Part shown: piece by piece, positions 38,258 through 46,566 of the stretch | Layout of the letters: the number at the start of each line of letters is the position of its first letter | How positions within the stretch are numbered: the first letter of the stretch is position 1 | Assembly (NCBI GenBank): GCA_027493615.1 | Contig: JAOSKK010000012.1 | Coordinates: 434,001 to 498,000 of the forward strand | Length of the DNA stretch: 64,000 nt | From: Verrucomicrobiota bacterium | GTDB lineage: Bacteria > Verrucomicrobiota > Verrucomicrobiia > Limisphaerales > J093 | Direction of reading: 5' to 3' | Notes under the pieces: generated by a model | Databases searched by the model: none | Told to the model about the DNA's origin: nothing | What the model saw: the letters and a program-made list of their open reading frames with translations, nothing else | Position numbers and translations under genes: made by a program

Positions 38258-39625
38258 ATGAAACCACTTTCCTCTGATTGTTCAGACCAGGCTGGGGCGC
38301 TGTCGCGCCGGGCGTTCTTGCAGCACTCCACGACCGCGGCGGCGGGTCTGGCTGTCCTGAGCCAGGCCCCGTTTGTCCTCACCACCCACGCGGCGGCGCT
38401 CGAGAAGGTGAAGATCGGGGTCATCGGCTGCGGCGGGCGCGGGACGGGCGCGGTGCTGGACGCGCTGGGGGCGGCGACGAACGTGATCTATCCCGGGGCG
38501 GGTTACCACACCGAGGACGTGGCCGCGGGCGCCGCGGTGGCGCACCAGGACATCGAGGTGGTCGCGCTGTGCGACGTCTTTCGGGACCGGCTCAACACGT
38601 GCCGCGAGCAACTCCGCAAGCTCGGGATCCAGATCCCGGACTCCCGGTGCTTCGACGGTTTCGACGGGTACCGGAAGCTGCTGGAAGTGGACGAGATCAA
38701 CTACGTGATTCACACCACGCCACCCCACTTTCGGCCCGCGCACGCGAAGGCGGTGATCGAAGCCGGCAAGCATCTGTTCATCGAGAAGCCCGGGGCGGTG
38801 GACGGGCCGGGGGTGCGGCTGCTGCTCGAGGCATACGAGCTCGCGAAGCGGAAGAACCTGGGCATTGCCAGCGGCACGCAGCGTCGCCACATGCGCGGGT
38901 ACAACGAGGCGATCAAGCGGATTCACGACGGCATGATCGGGGACATCCAGTGCCTGCGCTGCTATTGGAACGGCGGCGTGATCTGGGTCATCGAGCGCAC
39001 GCCCCAGATGTCCGACATGGAGTGGCAGCTCCGCAACTGGAACTACTTCACCTGGCTGGGCGGCGACCACTACGTCGAGCAGCACCTGCACAACATCGAC
39101 GTCATGAACTGGGTGATGGGGGCACACCCGGTCAAAGCCTACGGGATGGGCGGCCGCCAGGCTCGAGAACATCCGATCCACGGCCACATCTACGATCATT
39201 TCGCCGTCGAGTACGAGTACCCCAACGGCGTCCGCATGTTCAGCCAAGCCCGCCAGATGAACCACTGCGAAGGCCGCGTCGAGGAAGGGGTCGTCGGGAC
39301 CAAGGGCACCAGCAACTGCGCGACCTGGATCCGACCCAAGGAAGGCGCCTTCTGGCGGTTCCGCGACCCGGAAGTGAATGCCTACCAGCAGGAACACCAG
39401 AACCTCATCGCCAGCATCCGCGCCGGCACGCCGTTGAACGAGGCGAAGAACCTGGCCGAGAGCACCCTCACCGCGATCATGGGTCGCGAGTCGGCCTACA
39501 CCGGCCAGCCCATTGAGTGGGAGCAAGCCCTCCACTCGCAGAAGGTCTGGGGCCCCGACCGCTATGAGTTCGGGCCGCTGCCCTTCCCGAAGGTGCCGAT
39601 GCCCGGCGACTACAAGCTGGCGTAG
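38258..39625 (+). CDS. Tat-exported Gfo/Idh/MocA family oxidoreductase
   Basis: Intact 455-residue NAD(P)-dependent sugar dehydrogenase of the Gfo/Idh/MocA family. A twin-arginine signal (LSRRAFLQHSTTAAAGLAVL) sends it out folded. The Rossmann motif is GVIGCGGRGTGAV, the family motif KHLFIEKPGAVDGPG contains the catalytic EKP, and the substrate domain includes WNYFTWLGGDHYVEQHLHNI with conserved His residues. Verrucomicrobial and planctomycete genomes carry dozens of these, usually near sugar hydrolases, as here. The oxidised substrate cannot be told from sequence. Confidence 0.9.
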   Translation: MKPLSSDCSDQAGALSRRAFLQHSTTAAAGLAVLSQAPFVLTTHAAALEKVKIGVIGCGGRGTGAVLDALGAATNVIYPGAGYHTEDVAAGAAVAHQDIEVVALCDVFRDRLNTCREQLRKLGIQIPDSRCFDGFDGYRKLLEVDEINYVIHTTPPHFRPAHAKAVIEAGKHLFIEKPGAVDGPGVRLLLEAYELAKRKNLGIASGTQRRHMRGYNEAIKRIHDGMIGDIQCLRCYWNGGVIWVIERTPQMSDMEWQLRNWNYFTWLGGDHYVEQHLHNIDVMNWVMGAHPVKAYGMGGRQAREHPIHGHIYDHFAVEYEYPNGVRMFSQARQMNHCEGRVEEGVVGTKGTSNCATWIRPKEGAFWRFRDPEVNAYQQEHQNLIASIRAGTPLNEAKNLAESTLTAIMGRESAYTGQPIEWEQALHSQKVWGPDRYEFGPLPFPKVPMPGDYKLA

Positions 39626-39650
39626 GCGAGCACCCCCTTAGGCGAGAGCT

Positions 39651-39743
39651 GTGGTGCGGGCTTCCAGCCTGCACCTCCCGCGGTTCAGGGCCGCTTGGCA
39701 GGCCGGCCATGCTGGTCCGTTTCGGCTCCTTGGAGCCCTGGAG
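39651..39743. repeat. Composite palindromic repeat beside the IS110-type element
   Basis: GTGGTGCGGGCTTCCAGC and CCTGCACC (39651-39676) is the core palindrome in the plus orientation, followed by a tail with CAGGCCGGCC..TTCGGCTCC. A similar tail (GAGCAGGTCCGAAAGGAACA, 41411-41430) precedes the second 97-bp direct repeat, so both ends of the element abut sequence of this repeat family. Confidence 0.65.
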
Positions 39744-39840
39744 CTCTCCATGAACCTGAAATCGCCATGTTGATTTCCAAGGACTTGCGAATTTCAGGTT
39801 CATGGCCCCAGCGCATGGCCGCCGAGGCCAAGGACGCTTC
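39744..39840. repeat. 97-bp direct repeat, copy 1
   Basis: Begins CTCTCCATGAACCTG and ends GAGGCCAAGGACGCTTC. Internal arms CCATGAACCTGAAAT and ATTTCAGGTTCATGG could fold into a hairpin. Identical to copy 2 at 41436-41532. A partial third start, TTCTCCATGAACCT, follows directly at 39841. Confidence 0.9.
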
Positions 39841-39852
39841 TTCTCCATGAAC

Positions 39853-41198
39853 CTACCCCTCGGCCTTGAGTTCGGCGAGGCTGGGGAGGACCACGCGGCC
39901 GAGCTGTTTGGCCAAGCGTTGCAGGGCCCGGCGCTTGGTTTCGAGCACTTGCTCTTCGTACTGGGCCAACCCGCGTTCGACATACTCCACCCCTTTGACC
40001 ATCACCCGCCAGAACCACTCGGCCAGCTTCCGCGCCAAGGCGATGTTAGCCACCAAGCCACCGCGCCGCCCAGCCATGCGACGGTAATAACCACCCAGGG
40101 CGATATGCTTACTGCGCGCCAGGCTCCGTCCCATCACGCAGAACAGCCGCCCGGCCCGGTTGCGCTTGCGCCCCACCGACCCGTGGCGCTTGCCGCTCTG
40201 GTGGCTGCCCGGGGCCAGTCCCAGCCAGGCGGTGAAGTGTTTCTCCGTCGCCCAGCGGCTCAAATCGGTGCCCACTTCGGCGATCAGTTGCAGGAGACTG
40301 TAGTCGGTGTGGGCGGGCAGCACGGTGAGATCCTTGCCGCCGCACAAGCGGACCAGCAGGCCGTGCAGTCCCGGGATCTGTGGCGCGTTCACCCCCGGAC
40401 GTTTGACCGCCACAGGTGTGGTCCCCGCCGCGGGGGCTGGGCACGCCGGACCGTGGATCTGGTGCAGCACCGCTTCGATCTGTCGGTCACACGCCGCAAT
40501 CTGGCGTTGGAAGTGTTGCCAGTCCTCGACCGCTTGCTGCAGCGCGAAGAGATGTTCCTCGGCCCAAGTTCCGCGCAGCGACTCCTTCACCTCAGCGGCC
40601 TTCTTCTGCCGAATCTGCACATCGCACAGCCCCAGCAACCGCTCCGGAGCACGCTCGCCGGCCAGGATCGCCCCGATCACCTTCTGCCCGCTGGTGCCGA
40701 CCAGACTGCTGATGACATCGTGCAGTTTGATGTTCATCCGTTCCAAGGCCTTCTGCTGATGCTGCACGCACGCCGCCGCGCTGGTCAGATGATCGGTGCG
40801 CAGCCGCACGTAGTCCTGCAGGCGGCGGATGTCGGCCGGGGCACGAAGCCCGCACGCAACAGACCGTGGGCATGGAGCGTGGCACCCCATTGGCAGTCCT
40901 TCATGTCGGTCTTGCGTCCGGGCAGGTTACGGGTCTGCCGACCGTTGACCATCAGGACCTCCAAACCGGCCGCTTCCAGCACGCCGTAGAGGGGCAGCCA
41001 ATAGACGCCGGTGGCTTCCATGGCGATGGACTTGACGCCGCGCGCCTGCAGCCAGTCGCGCAGTCGGTGGAGTTGGCAGGTAACGGTGCCGAAGACCTCG
41101 GGCGGACCGCCACCGATGGAGACAAACATCTGCTCACTGCCGACATCAACGAAGGCAGCCAGCGGATTGAGCACGGGCAGGGTTGGGACTGGATTCAT
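39853..41198 (-). CDS. IS110-family transposase (one frame break)
   Basis: The N-terminal DEDD (RuvC-like) domain shows FVDVGSEQMFVSIGG (first Asp), SIAMEATGVYWLPLYGVLEA (Glu) and GRQTRNLPGRKTDMKDCQWG (Asp-rich). After a break at about 40847 the middle coiled region and the C-terminal transposase_20 domain follow: PQIPGLHGLLVRLCGGKDLT, LLQLIAEVGTDLSRWATEKH, FTAWLGLAPGSHQSGKRHG and RKRNRAGRLFCVMGRSLA. Reassembled length is about 448 residues, somewhat long for the family but collinear. The break is one base in CCCCGG. IS110 enzymes are not known to use programmed frameshifting, so this is an inactive copy or a sequence error. Confidence 0.85.
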
Positions 41199-41435
41199 AG
41201 GTTGTCTGGCCCCGACACCGCAAGCCCGGTGGAGTTCTGGGAGAAACAAATCTTCCCAACGGGAAAACCCACAAGGGCCTCACCAAAATGCGCAGAAGTC
41301 CACCACCGGAACCAGTCTCTCCACCGGGCACAAGGCACCAAAGGATACGAACGGTCACACTGCTCTTGGTGTCGCAGCACGCTGGCGATGCTGCCAGGTT
41401 CATGGCCGGTGAGCAGGTCCGAAAGGAACAAGGAA
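41199..41435 (-). ncRNA. Candidate bridge RNA region of the IS110-type element
   Basis: In IS110-group elements the noncoding left end upstream of the transposase encodes the bridge RNA that pairs with target and donor DNA. This 237-bp stretch is the only noncoding part of the element long enough. It is placed by position only; I did not derive a fold or identify the target- and donor-binding loops. Confidence 0.4.
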
Positions 41436-41532
41436 CTCTCCATGAACCTGAAATCGCCATGTTGATTTCCAAGGACTTGCGAATTTCAGGTTCATGGCCC
41501 CAGCGCATGGCCGCCGAGGCCAAGGACGCTTC
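41436..41532. repeat. 97-bp direct repeat, copy 2
   Basis: Same sequence and orientation as copy 1. It is followed by CCTTGAGCTTTGAACTTTG, a tail that also occurs (complemented, imperfectly) beside the palindromic repeat at about 545-590, which suggests that copy 2 together with its tail is the older, native arrangement. Confidence 0.9.
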
Positions 41533-41632
41533 CCTTGAGCTTTGAACTTTGAACTTTGAGCTTCGAGGTTCGCCCCTTCGTGCTGCGCCCCACCGACCGC
41601 TGGCCCGACCCGGAGGACAGGCAGTGTGGCGC

Positions 41633-43102
41633 TCAGTGCGGGCCAGGCTCCGAAGGGCGCCGGATCAATTCGGTCACATTGGTCAGGCTGACCGGCTCGG
41701 GGACGGCGCTCACGAGCGGGTAACGGACGTTGTCCAGTGTCAGGGTGCGCACGGTCTCGGCCCGGATCGCGGGACGGAGGTCGTCTTGCTCGAGACTGAG
41801 CCGGACATCCTCGAGGGTGAGGCGCTCGACCTGACGCGCGTACACACCCCAGGCCGGCAAGGGACGCGCATCCACGCCCGGCCCTTTGACGGGTTGGTTG
41901 GCCAAGGCGGCGGATCCGCCGCCGACGAACTCGGCGTGGACCGCGCGGAACACGACGTTCGTGATGGGGTTCTCGGCCCAGCTCTCAACGGAGAGGGCCG
42001 AGCGGTACACCCCGGTGGCGCGCAGCCCGTTCACGGTGATGCGGTCGGCGGTGTTCCCCGGCTTGATCCAGAGGGTTACCGGCGACGCGACGTTGTGCAT
42101 GGTGGTGTTCGCGATGAGCACGTCTTCGAGGGGGCCACGGGTGGCGTCCCACGCGCCGGGCTGAAGGATGATGCCCGAGAGCATGTTGGTGCGGCGCGCC
42201 TCGCGGGAGGTGCGATGCGGCTCGAGCCCGGGACCGTAGAACAGGCAGCCGTCCACGATCAGCCGCCGGGCCGGGCCGATGAGCCGGAGACCGTTGCAGG
42301 AGGAGTTGATGATGCAATCCGCGATCACGGTGTGGTCCCAGTACCGGCCCGCGATGGCATCGTCGCCCGTGTAGAACTGGCATCCGATGATCTGCACGTT
42401 GTGGCACCAGCGCTCGGGCGCCCCGCGCCAGTGCACCCCGTCCCAACCGCCCACGAACTTCACCTGCCGGAACTCCACGTCGTCGCTCACCTGGAAGTAC
42501 ACGGCGTAGTTCGCGGCGTCGACGAAGGTAAGGTCACGCACCGTGATGCGGCGGGAATTCACGAACACCAGGGCGTGCGGACCGCGCATGCGCTCCTCGC
42601 CGGTGGGGTCAAAGACGCGGTGGCCGTCGATCACCCCCGGTCCTGCGAGGGTGACGTCCTCGAGATTCTCGCCCACGAGCAGGCCGCGGTGCCACTTGCC
42701 CCACTTCGCCTCGGGCAGGAACGCGGGTGGGGTGGGGTGCTGGTATTCCGTCAGATTCGTCGTGCCGACCAATCGGGCGCCCAGGTCGAAATACAGCGCC
42801 ACGCCGCTGCGCAGATGGACGGTGCCGGAGAGGTAGCGCCCCGGGGAAACGAACCTGCCCGCCCCCGGCGTCGGCGCAGGCTTCGACGGCGCGGTTCAGG
42901 GCGGCGGTGTCCAGGGTGATGCCGTTGCCGACGGCGCCGTAGGCGCGAACGTCGTGAACGACCCCGGCACGGGGGTGGGGGGCAGGGGTTCGCCGCCCAG
43001 CAGGCAAGGCGTCAGCACCGCGAGCCAGACGACATCCGGTGCGAGGCGGAACAGGGGGGAGGAGCGTGCATGGCCAGCCCATGCCATGGATTGGCCCGAC
43101 AT
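41633..43102 (-). CDS. GH28-like pectate/galacturonide beta-helix hydrolase (two frame breaks near N-terminus)
   Basis: The N-terminal pectin-lyase-fold signature appears as VHDVRAYGAVGNGITLDTAA and LNRAVEACADAGGG, then in the main frame VALYFDLGARLVGTTNLTEY and GPGVIDGHRVFDPTG. The parallel beta-helix continues with FVNSRRITVRDLTFVDAANY, FVGGWDGVHWRGAPERWCHN and IIGCQFYTGDDAIAG, where WDG and GDDA correspond to the GH28 active-site Asp motifs. A membrane-like segment (APDVVWLAVLTPCLLGGE) is a probable signal peptide. Breaks lie near 42965 and 42855. About 488 residues. Likely pectin-derived substrate. Confidence 0.75.
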
Positions 43103-43314
43103 GCCAGTGGGAAAGTGGGAAGTACGAAAGCCGAAGTACGAAGGGGGAAGGGGGAAGTTCGAGGGGCCATGAACCGGGCAGGCTGGAGGCTCCTTCTGCG
43201 TGCTTCGTCTTTCCCTCCGCGTTCCGGTTCAGGGCAAACACCTGGGTGCCCGCGGCAGAGCCGCCCCAACCGGGGCGGACATGCCAGGCAACACGGAGGC
43301 CACCGCCCCCGGGC

Positions 43315-43419
43315 CCTCGTGAAGCTTTTGGAGTGCGTCGCGCTTGAGCGCCGCTTTGCGTGGGGGGTGGACGCAAAGCGCTGCTGGAAGACAGCGCACT
43401 CCAAACGCTTCGCGAGGGC
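43315..43419. repeat. Inverted pair of the GGAGTGCG repeat (hairpin)
   Basis: The left arm begins CCCTCGTGAAGC..TTGGAGTGCG and contains GAGCGCCGCTTTGCG; the right arm reads CGCAAAGCGCTGCTGG..CGCACTCCAAACGCTTCGC. The arms are close to complementary over about 45 bases with a short loop. The rest of the 43103-43548 gap holds a degenerate CATGAACCGGGCAGGCTGG element and no gene that I can support. Confidence 0.8.
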
Positions 43420-43548
43420 CAGGGGCGATGGGCAGCCCTGGCTCGAGCGCGAGCGAGCGCGAGCGCGGCGTGTGGAGAATCTGGGATTGACAAGCAGCGC
43501 TGAATATGAAGAATGCCCGCGCAGTACAGGTTTTCATCCAAGGTTGTT

Positions 43549-43887
43549 ATGACACCAAGCCAGCGGGCCGCGCATGGGTACGTCTCACATGGTGCCTCTT
43601 TTTCCTCACCGGGCGGGGCGGACGAGCGCTTGCTGCACAGCGAGCGCATTCAGATTGAGCGGAAGACCTTCACGTTGTCGCTGCGGGAAAATCCCCGGGG
43701 ACGGTTCCTCCGCATCACCGAGGATGTCGGGGGTCGCCACGACACGATCATCGTTCCGGCACCGGGTCTGGGGGATCTGCTGCGGGTCCTCACCGACATT
43801 GCCCGGCTGTCGGACACCACGCCTCTTGAGGCGCCGGTCCCGGCCGGCGAGGACGGGGAACCGGTGGCCTTGACGGCGGTCGATTAG
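43549..43887 (+). CDS. PUR-domain nucleic-acid-binding protein (DUF3276-like)
   Basis: 112 residues. The core LLHSERIQIERKTFTLSLRE, NPRGRFLRITEDVGGRHDTI and IVPAPGLGDLLRVLTDIARL matches the bacterial single-repeat PUR family found in Bacteroidetes, spirochaetes and Verrucomicrobia, homologous to eukaryotic Pur-alpha; members bind single-stranded DNA or RNA. About 35 residues before and 20 after the domain look disordered. The ATG at 43549 is chosen because AAGG stands 8-11 bases before it; an in-frame start 36 bases upstream is possible. It is convergent with rsfS. Confidence 0.85.
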   Translation: MTPSQRAAHGYVSHGASFSSPGGADERLLHSERIQIERKTFTLSLRENPRGRFLRITEDVGGRHDTIIVPAPGLGDLLRVLTDIARLSDTTPLEAPVPAGEDGEPVALTAVD

Positions 43888-43928
43888 CCGGGGGCGATTC
43901 CGCGGCGAAGGAGGCCGCGGCCAGGGGA

Positions 43929-44315
43929 TCAGGCAGGGAGGGTACGGGGCGCTCGAGGCGCGCGGGGCCGGGGAGGACGCCGCACACGGGGAGCGTCGTT
44001 CCAGAGGCTCTCGAGCGCGTACATACTTCGGGCCTCGGGACGCATGACGTGGACGATCACGTCGAAGTAGTCCAGTGCCACCCAGTTCTGCTTCCAGGAA
44101 CCGTCCTGGGCGCGAGGTCGCAAACCCGCTTCTTCAATCAGTTTCTCCGTGACCTCTTCGACGATCGCCCGCACATGCGGCTCGTTCAGCCCGGTGGCGA
44201 TGACGAAGAAATCAGTGACGGAGGACAGTTTGCGCACGTCCAGGACGACCACCTTCTCCGCTTTCCGGTTCTCGGCCAGTTGACGGCACCGTTGCGCTAG
44301 TTGCTTCGAATCCAT
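43929..44315 (-). CDS. rsfS: Ribosomal silencing factor RsfS
   Basis: 128 residues of the RsfS/Iojap family, which binds ribosomal protein uL14 and blocks subunit joining under poor nutrition. Hallmarks are AEKVVVLDVRKLSSVTDFFV, IATGLNEPHVRAIVEEVTEK, RPRAQDGSWKQNWVALDYFD and VIVHVMRPEARSMYALESLW. The C-terminal tail is Arg/Pro-rich. It lies 30 bp downstream of nadD on the same strand, a linkage seen in many bacteria. Confidence 0.96.
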   Translation of the reverse strand: MDSKQLAQRCRQLAENRKAEKVVVLDVRKLSSVTDFFVIATGLNEPHVRAIVEEVTEKLIEEAGLRPRAQDGSWKQNWVALDYFDVIVHVMRPEARSMYALESLWNDAPRVRRPPRPRAPRAPRTLPA

Positions 44316-44345
44316 TGCCAGTGACTCACCCTGCGGGATCGGAGT

Positions 44346-44922
44346 TCAGAGATAAAGGCCCGAATTATGGATCGCCTCGGCCACCGGCGCCGGCACAAGA
44401 CCCGCGAGCGATTGCCCCGCCCGCGCCCGCGCCCGGATGTCTGACGCCGCGATCGTGCTCAGCGGCCCCCAGCACCCGGATGCGGAACGGGGCGCCCGGG
44501 CCGGGTCCGACTTCGACACCTGGCCGGGGCACGACCGCGAACTCGACCAGCTCCGCCAACGCATCCGCCTCACGCCAGTGGGGCAGGAGGGGGAGATGAT
44601 CGCCTCCAATCAGCCAGAACAACATCGCCTCGGGGAAGCGCCGGGCGAACACCCGCACCGTGTCGATGGTGTAGGAAACGTCGCCACGTTCCAACTCGAG
44701 GGTGTCCACCTCGCAACACGTCCACCCGGCCAGCGCGAGCCGCAGGAGCCGGGCCCGCAGCGCACCCGAGGTCAGCGGCTGACCCGGCTTGAAGGGGGAT
44801 TGGGCCGCGGGCAGGAAGAAGAGCCGGTCCAGCGCGAGGCTCTCAAGGGCGGTGCGCGCCACGAGCAGGTGCCCCGTGTGCACGGGGTCAAACGAACCGC
44901 CGAACAGACCGATGCGTTTCAC
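44346..44922 (-). CDS. nadD: Nicotinate-nucleotide adenylyltransferase (one frame break)
   Basis: NadD makes deamido-NAD from nicotinate mononucleotide and ATP. The nucleotidyltransferase motif GLFGGSFDPVHTGHL is at the N-terminus, followed by RLFFLPAAQSPFKPGQPLTS, ELERGDVSYTIDTVRVFARR and LFWLIGGDHLPLLPHW. After a break in a C run near 44465 the second motif appears as STIAASDIRARARAGQ, ending VAEAIHNSGLYL. About 191 residues. Its ATG overlaps the hemH stop (ATGA). An essential gene broken at a homopolymer is strong evidence for sequence error. Confidence 0.94.
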
Positions 44923-45947
44923 GCCGCCGGCTCTCCGAGGAAGCGCCGCGCGAAGCCCTCGAGCGCGTCGAGCCAGCGGGGGTGTTCGTTAAGGCACGGG
45001 ATCTGCGTGAGCGATTCACCCCCCGCGGCTTGAAAGCTCTCGGCCCCGCGGATCCGGATCTCCTCGAGCGTTTCGAGACAATCGGACACGAAGGCGGGAC
45101 AGAGGACGAGCAGTCGCTTCACGCCCGCCCGCGCCAGGCGCTCGAGTTCGAGATCCGTGTAGGGCTTCAACCACGGGTCCCGGCCCAGACGGGACTGGTA
45201 GGCCATCGAGTACCGGTCGGGGGGGAGGGCGGCCAGGCGGACGAACTCCGCGACCGTGCGCCGGCACTGGGCGCGGTAACACCGGGCGTGGGCCGGGCTG
45301 GGGCGCTCGCAGCAGTCCGGGCTCTGCAGGCAATGGTGTCCGGTGGGATCTGACTTCCGCAGGTGCCGCTCGGGGATGCCGTGGAAGCTGAACAGCAGGT
45401 GATCCCAGGGCTCCGCGAGGTAAGGCGCCGCGCTCGCCACCAGGGCGGCGAGGTAGTCCGGGTGGTCGTAGTAAGGCGGCTGGACGTGCAGCCGCATCGC
45501 CGGGGCCGCCCGCGCCGCCACCTCCCGCACCCGCTCAACGGCGGTTTCGAAGCTGGACATCGCGTAGTGGGGGAACAGCGGGAAGACCAGGCAGTCCTCG
45601 ACGCCCTGCGCCGCGAGTTCGGCGACCGCCGCCGGGATCGAGGGATTCTGGTAGCGCATGGCGAGGGCCACGGGCATCGACACACGGGCCTGCAAGGCCT
45701 GTTGCACGCGGCGGCTGGTCACGATCAAGGGCGAGCCTTCGGGCGTCCAGATGGCGTGGTAAGCCTCCGCGGACTGGCGGGGGCGGCGTGGCAAAATGGC
45801 GAAGTGGACGACGGCAAAGCGGATCGGCCAGGGGGCATCGAGCACGCGACCGTCCATGAGGAACTCGCGGAGATACCGGCGGACGTCCCCCACCGCAGGG
45901 GAGTCCGGCGACCCCAGGTTGACCAGCAACAGACCACGCCTACTCAT
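44919..45947 (-). CDS. hemH: Ferrochelatase with an internal cysteine cluster
   Basis: HemH inserts ferrous iron into protoporphyrin IX. The intact 342-residue product has GLLLVNLGSPDSPAVGDVRR, YLREFLMDGRVLDAPWP, VFPLFPHYAMSSFETAVERV, the active-site His in LLFSFHGIPERHL, SRLGRDPWLKPYTDLELERL and LCPAFVSDCLETLEEI. The insert CLQSPDCCERPSPAHARCYR with a following AQC holds five cysteines within about 25 residues, suitable for a [2Fe-2S] cluster in internal position as reported for some bacterial ferrochelatases. It heads the hemH-nadD-rsfS operon. Confidence 0.96.
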   Translation of the reverse strand: MSRRGLLLVNLGSPDSPAVGDVRRYLREFLMDGRVLDAPWPIRFAVVHFAILPRRPRQSAEAYHAIWTPEGSPLIVTSRRVQQALQARVSMPVALAMRYQNPSIPAAVAELAAQGVEDCLVFPLFPHYAMSSFETAVERVREVAARAAPAMRLHVQPPYYDHPDYLAALVASAAPYLAEPWDHLLFSFHGIPERHLRKSDPTGHHCLQSPDCCERPSPAHARCYRAQCRRTVAEFVRLAALPPDRYSMAYQSRLGRDPWLKPYTDLELERLARAGVKRLLVLCPAFVSDCLETLEEIRIRGAESFQAAGGESLTQIPCLNEHPRWLDALEGFARRFLGEPAA

Positions 45948-46174
45948 GCGAACGAGGCGGGACGGTAGCAGGCGGTCGATCAGCGCGTCAGGCAGAATCT
46001 CCCGGTCGGAAACGGACGTCCGTGGCGAACCGGGCGAGGGGATCTCTCACGACCTCTCCTCCTCACCAGGCCGGAGGCTGTTGCCTGCCGCAATGGGCCC
46101 GAGGCTGGACGGCGACTGACGGGATACAGGCACCGCGTCGGAGCGGTCAGGAAAGGCAACCCCAAACCGTCCGG

Positions 46175-46390
46175 CTACGACTCGACCATCTCGGTGATGT
46201 TCTCGGCGTCAATCAACACCCACCCCCCGGAGTCGTCGAAGTAGAAGATCTCCCGGCAACTCCGGGGCGCGCCGAAGTCCCGCGCTTCCTTGAAGGTGTA
46301 CTCCCGGCCATTGCTCAGACGCACCGCAAAGGGACGGAACGGCTGCCGCTCGACGAATTCCTTGACCGCTGCCGTTTTCATACCGGTCAT
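46175..46390 (-). CDS. Small conserved hypothetical protein
   Basis: About 71 residues: MTGMKTAAVKEFVERQPFRP, FAVRLSNGREYTFKEARDFG, then FYFDDSGGWVLIDAENITEM. The pattern (RxPFRPFxVRLxxGR, ending in a strand before xIDxxxIT) is that of short proteins common in Verrucomicrobia, Planctomycetes and Acidobacteria with no assigned role. Starts at 46390 or 46381 are both possible. The flanking gaps (45948-46174 and 46391-46566) show no other gene. Confidence 0.65.
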   Translation of the reverse strand: MTGMKTAAVKEFVERQPFRPFAVRLSNGREYTFKEARDFGAPRSCREIFYFDDSGGWVLIDAENITEMVES

Positions 46391-46566
46391 CGTAGCCCCG
46401 TGGCGATCGGCCCGCAACGGCAGGTTCGGGGAAAGCGGGTCAGGACGCGCCACACCCGGGACGCGCGCGGACTTGTTTGGAACTCGCACGGCCGGTTAAA
46501 TCCGGGCCACATGCATGCGGGCAACACGCCGACGGACGGCACGGGGAAGCGGATCCGACCAGGGTG

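Larger units (their letters stand above)
39744..41532 (-). mobile_element. IS110-family element bracketed by identical 97-bp direct repeats
   Basis: A DEDD-type IS110 transposase gene (39853-41198, minus) lies in a 1595-bp segment (39841-41435) between two copies of a 97-bp sequence, 39744-39840 and 41436-41532, identical at every base I compared. Each copy contains an inverted repeat, CCATGAACCTGAAAT and ATTTCAGGTTCATGG. IS110 elements insert at specific sites without terminal inverted repeats and normally without large target duplications, so a 97-bp duplication is unusual. Noncoding DNA is long upstream of the transposase (237 bp) and very short downstream (12 bp), the arrangement of IS110-group elements. 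Confidence 0.8.

Noticed and set aside
40416-40989. Plus-strand open frames inside the IS110 element
   Set aside because: They are opposite the transposase frame, which carries the DEDD and transposase_20 motifs; no programmed or overlapping gene is known for this family.
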